Shown piece after piece: positions 12,422 through 20,969 of a stretch of DNA of 64,000 nucleotides (position 1 is its first letter; every line of letters begins with the position of its first letter). Source of the DNA: Chitinophagales bacterium (GTDB lineage Bacteria > Bacteroidota > Bacteroidia > Chitinophagales > LD1); the NCBI GenBank assembly GCA_016787045.1, contig JAEUVA010000021.1, positions 1 through 64,000 on the forward strand, written 5' to 3'. A program made the translations under genes and the position numbers. The notes under the pieces are model-generated. The model saw nothing but the letters and a program-made list of their open reading frames with translations, did not search any database and was not told the DNA's origin.

Positions 12422-13558
12422 ATGAATAAATTGATTTTCACATTGAGCTTACTTGTAATTTGTTTCGCTTGCAACAGCAACCCCGAAAACAACAAATACA
12501 CCATACAAGGCACTGTAAAAAACTATGGCGTAAAATCTATTAAGTTAGAGAAACTGACTTTGAAAGAAGTAATAACTATAGATTCATCTGCTATTGATGA
12601 GGCCGGGAATTTTAAAATGGAAGGCGTAAGCGAAAACGGATTTTACCGCCTCACCTTAGACGCGCAAGTGTTTTGGATCATATTTCTAGAACCCACTAAA
12701 TATCAAGTGGCCATTGACATGAAAGCAGAAGAACCACTCAAAGTTACCGGCTCTGCCGATAATGATGAGCTACAGGCCGCTATCAAAAAAATTAATGAGC
12801 AGCAGCAACAAATACAAACTGCCCGCTATGGGTTAATGATGGCTCAGCAATACGGAGGCATTACACAAGACTCGGCCAGCAAACTAATGGCCACTATTAA
12901 TGCTACCGGTCGCGAAATGGAGGCCACTTGTTTAAACAATGCGAAGTCAGCTAAGAATCCGTTGTTAGCTATGTTTTACATTACTAATACTCCCATGCAA
13001 AATTTTGCGAAAGAAAATCTAGAGGTGATTCAACGCATGGAAAAAGAAATACCCAACTCAACTTACACTAAAGAGTTTCGCGCTGTTTACAATGAGTACG
13101 AAGCGCAAAGCAAGGCCTCTGCCGGAGTGGGTACAGTAAACATTGGTGACATGGCTCCCGAAATTGATTTGCCAAGCCCGGATGGAGCAAACATCAAACT
13201 ATCATCGCTCAAAGGCAAAGTGGTGTTGATTGATTTTTGGGCATCATGGTGCGGACCATGCCGGGTAGAAATGCCGAATGTGGTAGCTGCCTACAATAAG
13301 TACAAAGGCAAGGGATTTGCCGTGTACAGCGTGTCTTTAGATAAAACAAAAGAGGCATGGGTTAATTCTATTAAGGCGCTGAACATGCCTTGGCCATATC
13401 ATGTAAGCGATTTAAAGTTTTGGCAATGCGAGGCAGCGTTAAAGTACGGAGTTCAAGGAATACCAGCTACATTTCTATTGGATAAAACCGGTAAGGTTAT
13501 AGAAACCAACCTGCGTGGCGAGGCACTAGATAAAAAGTTAGCAGAGTTGCTGCCTTAA
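12422..13558 (+). CDS. TlpA-like thioredoxin lipoprotein with N-terminal DUF4369-type domain
   Basis: 378 aa. Residues 1-16 are a signal peptide with a lipobox-like end (VICFAC), making Cys17 the likely lipidated residue. Residues ~25-115 resemble the DUF4369 beta domain common in Bacteroidota (YTIQGTVKNYG...IKLEKL). A helical linker follows, then a thioredoxin-fold domain (about 235-378) with the redox motif WCGPC at 276-280 in the context FWASWCGPCRVEMP. Such proteins reduce disulfides in the periplasm, for example in cytochrome maturation or resistance to oxidative stress. It lies 19 nt after gatB and is probably read from the same transcript; 14 nt separate it from the next gene. Confidence 0.9.
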   Translation: MNKLIFTLSLLVICFACNSNPENNKYTIQGTVKNYGVKSIKLEKLTLKEVITIDSSAIDEAGNFKMEGVSENGFYRLTLDAQVFWIIFLEPTKYQVAIDMKAEEPLKVTGSADNDELQAAIKKINEQQQQIQTARYGLMMAQQYGGITQDSASKLMATINATGREMEATCLNNAKSAKNPLLAMFYITNTPMQNFAKENLEVIQRMEKEIPNSTYTKEFRAVYNEYEAQSKASAGVGTVNIGDMAPEIDLPSPDGANIKLSSLKGKVVLIDFWASWCGPCRVEMPNVVAAYNKYKGKGFAVYSVSLDKTKEAWVNSIKALNMPWPYHVSDLKFWQCEAALKYGVQGIPATFLLDKTGKVIETNLRGEALDKKLAELLP

Positions 13559-13572
13559 CTTACTTTTATGCT

Positions 13573-14238
13573 GTGAGCCGTTTTATACTTTTCGCAGCGT
13601 ATATCGTTTTGTCAGTTTCTGCACTGGCGCAGAAAACAGATACCACAGGTTTTGAGGGCTTCAAAGCAGTGAAATTGGCTGCGCATCAGAATCTTGTAAA
13701 AACTTCGCTATTCCCGTTTTTAGTGGGTCAGATACCTTGGTGTGGAGAGGCACGGTTTACGTATGAAAGAATGATTACACATAATCAATCATTTTTAGCC
13801 GGTTTTTCTTACAATTATCCAAACCCGATTTTGTTGTTGAGTTCTTTAGTCTATAATACTTCGTTTAAGCAATACAGTTTGCGCGGAGCGAGGGGCATGT
13901 TGGGCTACAGAATTTACCCATTCAAAAAATCTACTGCCCCCGAAGGATTTTTTACCGGAGTTTACCTTTCGTACAACTTTGTGAAGGTGAAAGAGCGCAA
14001 CGGAAATGGAGATTATTTTTCGTTTAACTACACCAATGCCAGTGCAGTTGCCGGCTACCAGATGTACTTGGGCGAAAACTTTTATGGGGAAGCGTTTGGC
14101 GGTATTGGCTATCGCTACAATTTTATCAGAGCGTACGATGCCTCTACCGGTCAGAGCAGTGCGCAAGAATATTACTTACTCAGAGGGCTCAAAAATGTAA
14201 AGTTTGTATTGCAGGTAAATGTGGCTTATGCTTTTTAA
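13573..14238 (+). CDS. Small outer-membrane beta-barrel protein
   Basis: 221 aa with a GTG start; the nearby ATG at 13568 runs straight into a stop. A signal peptide (FILFAAYIVLSVSALAQ) is followed by alternating beta strands rich in Tyr/Phe (SFLAGFSYNYPNP, GVYLSYNFVKVKER, FYGEAFGGIGYRYNFI), ending in the aromatic C-terminal strand VLQVNVAYAF, the Phe-terminated signature of BamA substrates. Predicted 8-10-stranded barrel, similar in style to DUF3575-type proteins, of unknown role. The stop overlaps the stop of the convergent GMC oxidoreductase gene by 4 nt. Confidence 0.82.
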   Translation: MSRFILFAAYIVLSVSALAQKTDTTGFEGFKAVKLAAHQNLVKTSLFPFLVGQIPWCGEARFTYERMITHNQSFLAGFSYNYPNPILLLSSLVYNTSFKQYSLRGARGMLGYRIYPFKKSTAPEGFFTGVYLSYNFVKVKERNGNGDYFSFNYTNASAVAGYQMYLGENFYGEAFGGIGYRYNFIRAYDASTGQSSAQEYYLLRGLKNVKFVLQVNVAYAF

Positions 14239-15842
14239 AGCCCGGATGCTACACGGTGCGCATTAGCCATCAGCGAAAAAGTAATGCCTTTGCCTGGTAA
14301 GTAATTAAAGCCCGACCCATCGGCTACATATACATTTTTTGTTTCACCTAATTTGCCATCGGGTAAAAGGGTATAGCGCTGATTTTTTGCCGAGAAAGGT
14401 AGCGTGCCACCATAGTGAATACTGGCACCATGCCCCGGTGCAATTTTTTTGAGCACAAAACAGTTGAGTTGTCTTAATGCCCAGCTAAATTTTTTCTCTG
14501 TATCCGTTAGCTGCGCTTGTTCCTCTTTATTTAAAGTGTAGTGAGCATGCAACTCATCCCCGGTGGTTTGATTGTAGTTTTTTTGTAGTTGCACCCACTT
14601 TCCACTGCTCGGTTTTTCGGGGTGAAACAAACCGATGATGGTAAATGCCGGCATCATATATTGTAAAAAACGATAAGCAGATTTTACATCTAAAGGAGAT
14701 TCTTTAAGTAAGTGAAAAAGCATCATAGAACGATAGCTGTAGCAAGAGCCCATGGGTACGTCCATATTGTTGCCATGCTTATCGTAAAACATAGAGAGTT
14801 GAGCAAAACCAATTTTTCGTTTATCTGTATCTTTTCCAAGCAATCCGGGTTGAATGCCCGCCAGGTAACTGTATGGGTTAGACAGCAAAGGCAGTTGATT
14901 TTCATAATCATCAAACGAACGCAAAACGATGCGGGAAGTACCCAGTACACCTGAGGCGAGAACCAATTTCTTAGCAACAAATCTTTTTGATTCCGTAGTA
15001 TCTAAAGTAAGCGAGTGTACGGTTACTGTATCTGCATCTTCTGCAAACCTCACCGCACATAAATTGCCTATAAATGAAAAGTTGCTATGAGTTTTGAGTT
15101 GATCAATTGTTAACCACGGCCGGTATGCGCTCTTGTCGTTATCGCTGTAGAAATCCATATCGCGATACTGATATGGCAAGCGATTATCTTTTGGCTGTGT
15201 AAGCAATGCTAAGCTTGGGCGACCTACAAAAAAACCGTGCCTTTTTAAATGTTCTTTTTTCTTTAAGTAATTGTTTTGCAAATTTTCACCGTTGCTATCC
15301 ATGTCAATACTGGGCTGCAGTGTGCTTAGGGTAGCAGCGGTGTAGGGCGTGGCATCGTCTTGCGCTCCGGATACTCCAATTCTTTTGGCTACTACTTCAT
15401 AAGCATTTTGCATTTCAGATGAGGGCAAACCACAGGCATCCAATTCGTTTTTGCTAAACATGCAACAACCTAAGCCCCATCCATTTCCTAATCCACCGTA
15501 GGCCAATGATTCTAAAGGAATGAATGAGTTAGATACCACCGGCAAAAACTGTCGGACAAAAGCTGTCATGAATTTACGGGGGGGCGTAAGGTGCTCACCC
15601 GTGATTATTTTACCAAACGGTACGCCTTCAAAATTATCGCCTAAAAAAAACCGATGCTGCTCTTGCTCTTCTTTGCGGATCTGTAAAAAATCTTTGGGGG
15701 GAATTATTCTTTTGTATCGCTCATCTTTCACTCCGCCATCTATCATCAGTACTTTTAACCCGCGCTCTACCAACGTTTGCGCTGCCATGGCGCCAGAGCA
15801 TCCCGAACCTACTACTATCGCATCCCACACTATATCATCCAT
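14235..15842 (-). CDS. GMC-family FAD oxidoreductase
   Basis: 535 aa from the ATG at 15842 (MDDIVWDAIVVGSG). A longer frame starting ten codons earlier would overlap the upstream gene more and lacks family-like residues. The N-terminal Rossmann motif VGSGCSGAMAA binds FAD. The C-terminal signature VYVADGSGFNYLPGKG...SLMANAHRVA is typical of glucose-methanol-choline oxidoreductases, with HYGGTLPF nearby. No Tat or Sec signal peptide is visible. The substrate, probably an alcohol, sugar or sterol-like compound, cannot be deduced. It is the last gene of a minus-strand run beginning at queD, overlapping the 132-aa protein gene by 13 nt. Confidence 0.9.
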   Translation of the reverse strand: MDDIVWDAIVVGSGCSGAMAAQTLVERGLKVLMIDGGVKDERYKRIIPPKDFLQIRKEEQEQHRFFLGDNFEGVPFGKIITGEHLTPPRKFMTAFVRQFLPVVSNSFIPLESLAYGGLGNGWGLGCCMFSKNELDACGLPSSEMQNAYEVVAKRIGVSGAQDDATPYTAATLSTLQPSIDMDSNGENLQNNYLKKKEHLKRHGFFVGRPSLALLTQPKDNRLPYQYRDMDFYSDNDKSAYRPWLTIDQLKTHSNFSFIGNLCAVRFAEDADTVTVHSLTLDTTESKRFVAKKLVLASGVLGTSRIVLRSFDDYENQLPLLSNPYSYLAGIQPGLLGKDTDKRKIGFAQLSMFYDKHGNNMDVPMGSCYSYRSMMLFHLLKESPLDVKSAYRFLQYMMPAFTIIGLFHPEKPSSGKWVQLQKNYNQTTGDELHAHYTLNKEEQAQLTDTEKKFSWALRQLNCFVLKKIAPGHGASIHYGGTLPFSAKNQRYTLLPDGKLGETKNVYVADGSGFNYLPGKGITFSLMANAHRVASGL

Positions 15843-16228
15843 AGTAATATTTTTCCGGCAAAGGCACGGCATCCGCTACCAATTCCATTAAAAAATAGTT
15901 TAATTAAATCAGAAACACCAAAAACCTGTGGCTGAAACAGGAGTAAGTACTCGGGTTGGGTTTCTAAAATAGCAAAGGCAAGAATTAATCTTTTCCGCCA
16001 TTCATTATCGCGTTCAAAAATTCCGGTAGCTGCATCAAACAATCCAATCAGCAAAGGGTACCTGAGGCACAGATGTACCATTTTTATGGTGCGGGGATCA
16101 AACTCTAAATCTCTTCGGGTAATTGCAGCAAGAAACAATACAGATACTTTGGGTGTAGCAGAGTGGCCAATCAGATAGCGGGTGTATAGTTCAATCTCTG
16201 TTTGCAGATCTGCATCATTCACTTTCAT
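15830..16228 (-). CDS. Unknown 132-aa helical protein upstream of the GMC oxidoreductase
   Basis: 132 aa from the ATG at 16228; a GTG codon directly before it is an alternative. It starts two nucleotides after the DUF2304 gene stops, and its end overlaps the start of the GMC oxidoreductase, so it sits inside an operon. The sequence is helical, with conserved-looking charged and aromatic residues (YTRYLIGHSATP, HLCLRYPLLIGLFDAATG) and a hydrophobic C-terminus (IGSGCRAFAGKILLWMI). No signal peptide. I do not recognise the family. By position it could be a partner or small subunit of the oxidoreductase, as happens with other GMC enzymes, but no homology supports this. Confidence 0.75.
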   Translation of the reverse strand: MKVNDADLQTEIELYTRYLIGHSATPKVSVLFLAAITRRDLEFDPRTIKMVHLCLRYPLLIGLFDAATGIFERDNEWRKRLILAFAILETQPEYLLLFQPQVFGVSDLIKLFFNGIGSGCRAFAGKILLWMI

Positions 16229-16230
16229 CA

Positions 16231-16575
16231 CTACTTCAGTTTTTGCTCCATGCGTTGTTGCAGCAATGCATGTTCCTGTGCCAGAGTTTTGTTTTGCTGC
16301 TGTAGTTTAGAAACTGTAACTGACAAATGCAGCAAGTAAACCAGCAAGGCAAAAATGGCGCCCATAAAAACCAGGTTGGGCGGAGCATATACACCCATCA
16401 GCCGAGCCATAGTTTCTAACCCATCGCGCCAAAACGAAAAGAATAGGATAATACCGGTACAAATAATCCAGATAAAAGCATACTCCTCGCGAAGGCGGCC
16501 ACGGTGTATCAGATAAGCTACCTGGAGCAAAAACAAAATGCTGGTAAAAATGGCGATAATCTGTATGCGTGCCAT
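16231..16575 (-). CDS. DUF2304 small membrane protein
   Basis: 114 aa. Three membrane segments are visible (about residues 5-22, 33-49 and 65-88) and a Gln/Glu-rich coiled-coil tail (LQQQNKTLAQEHALLQQRMEQ). Length and topology fit DUF2304, which in many bacteria and archaea is encoded next to a DPM1-like glycosyltransferase and is thought to anchor or assist it in polyprenyl-phosphate sugar transfer. Here the glycosyltransferase is 5 nt upstream, supporting that partnership. Confidence 0.8.
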   Translation of the reverse strand: MARIQIIAIFTSILFLLQVAYLIHRGRLREEYAFIWIICTGIILFFSFWRDGLETMARLMGVYAPPNLVFMGAIFALLVYLLHLSVTVSKLQQQNKTLAQEHALLQQRMEQKLK

Positions 16576-16580
16576 AGCTG

Positions 16581-17294
16581 CTATTTTCGGAGATATGAAA
16601 AAATAATGGCCAGTGTTACTTTAAACATATAATAGACTGAGCCAAATGAGCGGATGGATGATTCTCCTCCCATCCGCTCGCTCATGTGTACGGGTATCTC
16701 ACCAAACTTCAAATCGTTTTTTGAAAGAAGGATAATGGCTTCCGGCTCAGGATACTCATCCGGGTAATATTTGTAAAAAAGAGCCAATGTTTTCCGGTTA
16801 AACATTCGCATGCCCGATGTAGCATCTTTTACTGTTTTGCCGGTTAGCAATTTAAGCAACCATTCAAAATACGATATGCCCACTCTGCGCATAAATGTGC
16901 TTTGAAAACCTTCTTTGGTAATAAATCGCGAGCCGATGGCTACATCCCAACCGTTTTGATGAATAGCGTTTAGTAACAAAGGAATTTGTACGGGTGGATG
17001 TTGCCCATCACCATCTATTTGCACCGCAAAATCAAACCCATTTAGTAATGCGTATTTAAAGCCGGTTTGTACGGCACCGCCAATACCTAAGTTAATGGGC
17101 AAGTTCAGTGCTATGCAGTCTAACTCGGCTATTATCTCGCGGGTTTTATCTATGGAGCAGTCGTTAACAACTACCGGAGTCATAGCAACACCGGTTTCTT
17201 TGCTCACGCGGTTTACTTCGGCTACAACGGTGGCAATGCTCGCCTCCTCGTTGTAGGCCGGTATTACCACAGCAATTTTTTGTTGACTGCTCAT
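16581..17294 (-). CDS. GT2 glycosyltransferase, dolichyl/polyprenyl-phosphate mannose synthase-like
   Basis: 237 aa, single GT-A domain. Opening motif VVIPAYNEEASI, then NDCSIDKT, the metal/nucleotide motif DGDGQH (residues 94-99, preceded by FAVQI) and the acceptor-loop segment ATSGMRMFNR. These match DPM1/polyprenyl-phosphate glycosyltransferases, which move a sugar from a nucleotide donor to a lipid phosphate at the cytoplasmic face. No strong C-terminal membrane domain of its own; the DUF2304 partner next door would supply it. Likely feeds lipid-linked sugar to protein or cell-envelope glycosylation. A 64-nt gap separates it from the acyl-CoA dehydrogenase gene upstream. Confidence 0.92.
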   Translation of the reverse strand: MSSQQKIAVVIPAYNEEASIATVVAEVNRVSKETGVAMTPVVVNDCSIDKTREIIAELDCIALNLPINLGIGGAVQTGFKYALLNGFDFAVQIDGDGQHPPVQIPLLLNAIHQNGWDVAIGSRFITKEGFQSTFMRRVGISYFEWLLKLLTGKTVKDATSGMRMFNRKTLALFYKYYPDEYPEPEAIILLSKNDLKFGEIPVHMSERMGGESSIRSFGSVYYMFKVTLAIIFSYLRK

Positions 17295-17358
17295 GTAAGC
17301 AAGTATAAAAGAACTTGTTGATTTATTCAGTACTGTTGTTAAGTAGCCAGGGCGATAG

Positions 17359-18534
17359 CTATCCTCTGGCTTTTATCATTTGCTTATCGTGCTTCACGTT
17401 ATCCAATTCTATTTTACTGATTACTTCATGCATAATTTCCGTAGTGCCAGCACCCACGCTCATTAGCCGGATATCGCGGAGTGAGCGGGCAATGCCGTAG
17501 TCTTCCATGTATCCCCAGCCGCCATGTATTTGCAGGGCTTCGTTAATCACATAAAACGCTTCTTCACACACATACGCTTTAGCAATAGATATGATGCGAT
17601 AGGCAGCAGGACCTTGTTCAATAAACTCTTGTACAGCCCGGTAAGAGAGCGACCGGCACGCTTCTACAGTAATCGCCATCTTGGCAATTTTGTGGCGTAG
17701 CACCTGAAACTTGGCAATAGGCCGACCAAAGGCCTGGCGCTCGTGCATGTACCGTTTTGCTTTTTCGGTGGCATGTGCTGCACTGGCTGTACCGGTAATA
17801 GCAGCTATCAACCGTTCTTCCTGAAAATTACTCATAATATAATAAAAACCCATATTTTTTTGACCCAATAAAGCGGTTTTGGGAACTATGCAGTTTTCAA
17901 AATACAGTTGTCCGGTATCAGAAGAGTGCATGCCCAACTTGTTGTGTACCGGTGTAGCGCTAAAGCCGGTAGTTTTAGTATCAAACAAAAGCAGCGAAAG
18001 ATTGTGCCCCTCACCGGTGCGTACAGCCAGTACTATAAAATCGGCCATGGTGCCATTGGTGATAAACATTTTTGAACCGTTCACAATAAAGTGGTCGCCT
18101 TTATCTTCGGCAGTGGTGGTAATGCCGCCTACATCACTACCGGCACCGGGTTCAGTAATGCCAAGAGCAGCAATTTTTTCGCCTTTGAGAGCCGGTACCA
18201 AATAGGTTTGTTTTTGTTCTTCGGTACCTATGGCATTGATTACCGGCAGTGGAAGATAGGTGTGTGCGTATAAACTCATCGCCAACCCGCCAATGTTTGC
18301 TTGCGAAAGTTCTTCGCTAACGGTTACAGCTGCCCACATATCCATGCCGCTGCCACCGTATTGTTCCGGGAAGGAAACACCAAAAAATCCGCGTTCGCCC
18401 ATTTTGCGAAACACCTCGCGCTCGCAAATTTTTTTGGCCTCCCACTCGGCCACGTGGGGTTTTATTTCGGTATCTACAAATTGCCGAAATGATTCGCGCA
18501 ATAATTCATGTTCTGAAGTGAAAGGTGATGCCAT
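17359..18534 (-). CDS. Acyl-CoA dehydrogenase (LCAD/IVD-like active site)
   Basis: 391 aa. FAD-dependent alpha,beta-dehydrogenation of an acyl-CoA. The N-terminal helical domain has GFFGVSFPEQYGGSGMD; the middle beta domain has ALGITEPGAGSDVGG and MFITNG; the C-terminal helical domain has HGGWGYMEDY and ends GAGTTEIMHEVIS. The Glu usually seen just before Gly-Thr in short/medium-chain enzymes (YEGT) is Ala here. A Glu-rich NFQEERLIAA segment lies where long-chain and isovaleryl enzymes keep their catalytic base, so I place it in that group. Substrate unknown. It begins 18 nt after queD, so probably one transcript. Confidence 0.93.
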   Translation of the reverse strand: MASPFTSEHELLRESFRQFVDTEIKPHVAEWEAKKICEREVFRKMGERGFFGVSFPEQYGGSGMDMWAAVTVSEELSQANIGGLAMSLYAHTYLPLPVINAIGTEEQKQTYLVPALKGEKIAALGITEPGAGSDVGGITTTAEDKGDHFIVNGSKMFITNGTMADFIVLAVRTGEGHNLSLLLFDTKTTGFSATPVHNKLGMHSSDTGQLYFENCIVPKTALLGQKNMGFYYIMSNFQEERLIAAITGTASAAHATEKAKRYMHERQAFGRPIAKFQVLRHKIAKMAITVEACRSLSYRAVQEFIEQGPAAYRIISIAKAYVCEEAFYVINEALQIHGGWGYMEDYGIARSLRDIRLMSVGAGTTEIMHEVISKIELDNVKHDKQMIKARG

Positions 18535-18552
18535 ACGGATGTTTATTTTTGT

Positions 18553-18969
18553 TTATGCAGGGTATTCAAAATAATTGCGATCTGTTTCATAAAGCCGAAT
18601 TTGTAAATCGTATTTTGAGTCAATTCTTTTGCGAAGCAAACTATATATCACAACAACAATATTCTCACCTGTGGGGTTCAAATCTTTAAACTCCGGGCAA
18701 TCTAAGTTGAGGTTGCGGTGGTCAAAGCGCTCCATCACTTCTTCATCAGTTATCATTTTTAGTTCGGCAATATCTATCACATAGCCGGTGGATGGATCAA
18801 TTTCTCCTGTCACCTTTACATCTAAACGGTAGTTGTGCCCATGGTAGTTTTCGTTGGCGCACAAGCCAAAACAATTTTTGTTCTGCTCGTTTGTCCAGTC
18901 CTTTCGGTATAGCCGGTGGGCAGCGTTAAAAGTAACTTTGCGGAATACCGCTACGCGGTGATTTTTCAT
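18553..18969 (-). CDS. queD: 6-carboxytetrahydropterin synthase / PTPS-family protein
   Basis: 138 aa, full length for the family. Converts 7,8-dihydroneopterin triphosphate in queuosine (7-deazaguanine) synthesis, or acts as a pyruvoyl-tetrahydropterin synthase. Zinc ligands are visible: the His of FNAAHRLYR and the two His of NYHGHNYRLDV, with the Cys of CFGLCANENYHGHN as catalytic candidate. DHRNLNLD supplies the second conserved His, and the C-terminal Glu lies in LYETDRNYFEY. Other que genes are not in the window. Heads a run of minus-strand genes to which it has no obvious functional link. Confidence 0.9.
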   Translation of the reverse strand: MKNHRVAVFRKVTFNAAHRLYRKDWTNEQNKNCFGLCANENYHGHNYRLDVKVTGEIDPSTGYVIDIAELKMITDEEVMERFDHRNLNLDCPEFKDLNPTGENIVVVIYSLLRKRIDSKYDLQIRLYETDRNYFEYPA

Positions 18970-19048
18970 TAGTGGTAAATGTATAAAGTTTAAGTTTTGA
19001 GTTATCTCATTCTAACTTTACTATAGTTAGCCGGTATTAAATACATAT

Positions 19049-20941
19049 TTACTTACTGCCTGCTAGTATGGCATCTACCACAGCCGGGTCTAGCAAAGTG
19101 GTAGTGTCTCCAAGGTTGGAAGTATCTCTCTCAGCCACTTTGCGAAGTATTCTGCGCATAATTTTTCCGCTGCGGGTTTTGGGTAGTCCGGGCACTACTT
19201 GAATTTTGTCTGGCTTTGCAAAGCTGCCAATTTTTTGGGCTACCACCTCGCGCACTTCTGCCACTAATTTTTCTACATCCGATATTTTTTCGGTGCATAT
19301 AACAAAAGCATAAAGCGCTTGTCCTTTAACATCATGCGGATAACCTACTACAGCACTCTCTATCACCAATGGGTGTTCGTCAATGGCGTTTTCTACCTCA
19401 CCGGTGCCTATCCGATGGCCCGAAACATTTATCACATCATCTACCCGCCCCGTGATGCGATAGTACCCATCATCATCGCGCCTACAGCCATCACCGGTAA
19501 AATACAAATTAGAATATGTGCTAAAGTATGTTTGGCGAAAACGCTCATGGTTGCCGTACACCGTGCGGGCCATGCCCGGCCACGGGAATTTTATGCACAA
19601 GTTGCCCGCTACATTGTTTCCCTGTATTTCGTTTCCGCTCTCGTCCACTAACACCGGTTGTACACCCGGTAGTGGGAGAGTGGCAAATGCAGGTTTTAGC
19701 GGTGTTACAGTAGCAATGGGTGAAATAAGAATACCACCCGTTTCGGTTTGCCACCAAGTATCTACAATGTCGCATTTGTTTTTTCCTACATGGGTGTGAT
19801 ACCAATGCCAGGCCTCTTCGTTGATAGGTTCGCCTACACTACCGAGCACTCGGAGCGAAGTCAACTTTTTGTTTTCAAAAATTTTAATTCCATAAGTTTC
19901 TAATGAACGAATAGCCGTAGGTGCAGTGTAAAGAATATTGACTTGGTGTTTATCTACAATATCCCAAAACCGGCCATGATCGGGGTAAGTGGGTATGCCT
20001 TCAAACATTACTGTGGTAGCACCATTGAGCAATGCACCATACAACAAATAACTATGGCCGGTTACCCAACCCACATCGGCAGTACAAAAAAACACTTCGC
20101 CATTTTGGTAGTTGAATACATTTAAAAACGTAAAAGCAGTATAAACCATATATCCAGCTGTAGTGTGTAGCAAACCTTTGGGCTTACCTGTGCTGCCGGA
20201 TGTATAAAGAATGAAAAGCGGATCTTCAGCATTCATTGGTTCCGGTAAAAAATTGTTGCTGCAATTTTTAGTGATTTCGTGCCACCATACATCTCGCTGT
20301 GGCTGCATGGTTATTTGTTCGCTACGATGATTAAACACCACACAATGTTTAATGGTAGGGGCTTGGGTCAGCGCTTCATCTACAATTTTTTTGAGTTCTA
20401 CTTTTTTCTCGCCTCTGTAAAAAGCATCGGCTGTGATGATGAACGAACAGCCCGAATCATTTATCCTATCAGCTACTGAAGCAGATGAGAATCCGGCAAA
20501 CACTACTGAATGTACGGCCCCCATTCTTGCACAAGCTAGCATGGCAATGGCGGCTTCGGGTATCATGGGTAAATAAATGCACACTCTATCGCCTTTGCGC
20601 ACACCAATTTTTGATAATGCGTTGCAAAATTGGTTTACACTATGCAGCAATTCGCGGTAAGAAATTTTTTGAGATGCTTCATTGGGGTTATTGGGTTCCC
20701 AAATTATTGAAATAGCATCGGGCGATGTTTCAGTATGCCGATCTAAACAGTTTTGAGTGATGTTAGACACTGCACCTTCAAACCACTTTACACTAGGTTC
20801 AGTAAAGTTCCATTGTAGTACAGAATCCCACTTTTTTTGCCACTCAAAGTTATCAGCTACAGCTGCCCAAAATTTTTCCGGCTCAGCCGTACTTAGTAGA
20901 TACGCTGATTTGTATTCTTCCCATGTTTTTATCTGCTGCAT
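19049..20941 (-). CDS. acs: Acetyl-CoA synthetase (AMP-forming)
   Basis: 630 aa from the ATG at 20941 (MQQIKTWEEY); an in-frame TTG two codons upstream is less likely. Activates acetate to acetyl-CoA through acetyl-AMP. The N-terminal ACS domain is followed by the AMP-binding core with LYTSGSTGKPKGLLHT, the acetate-pocket segment containing DTWWQTETG, and FTGDGCRRDDDGYY. The C-terminal lid has the acetylation-regulated Lys in PKTRSGKIMRRILR. Only 28 nt separate it from the stop of the outer-membrane protein upstream on the same strand. Confidence 0.97.
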   Translation of the reverse strand: MQQIKTWEEYKSAYLLSTAEPEKFWAAVADNFEWQKKWDSVLQWNFTEPSVKWFEGAVSNITQNCLDRHTETSPDAISIIWEPNNPNEASQKISYRELLHSVNQFCNALSKIGVRKGDRVCIYLPMIPEAAIAMLACARMGAVHSVVFAGFSSASVADRINDSGCSFIITADAFYRGEKKVELKKIVDEALTQAPTIKHCVVFNHRSEQITMQPQRDVWWHEITKNCSNNFLPEPMNAEDPLFILYTSGSTGKPKGLLHTTAGYMVYTAFTFLNVFNYQNGEVFFCTADVGWVTGHSYLLYGALLNGATTVMFEGIPTYPDHGRFWDIVDKHQVNILYTAPTAIRSLETYGIKIFENKKLTSLRVLGSVGEPINEEAWHWYHTHVGKNKCDIVDTWWQTETGGILISPIATVTPLKPAFATLPLPGVQPVLVDESGNEIQGNNVAGNLCIKFPWPGMARTVYGNHERFRQTYFSTYSNLYFTGDGCRRDDDGYYRITGRVDDVINVSGHRIGTGEVENAIDEHPLVIESAVVGYPHDVKGQALYAFVICTEKISDVEKLVAEVREVVAQKIGSFAKPDKIQVVPGLPKTRSGKIMRRILRKVAERDTSNLGDTTTLLDPAVVDAILAGSK

Positions 20942-20969
20942 ATACAAATGTTTTTTTGTGAATCAGACC

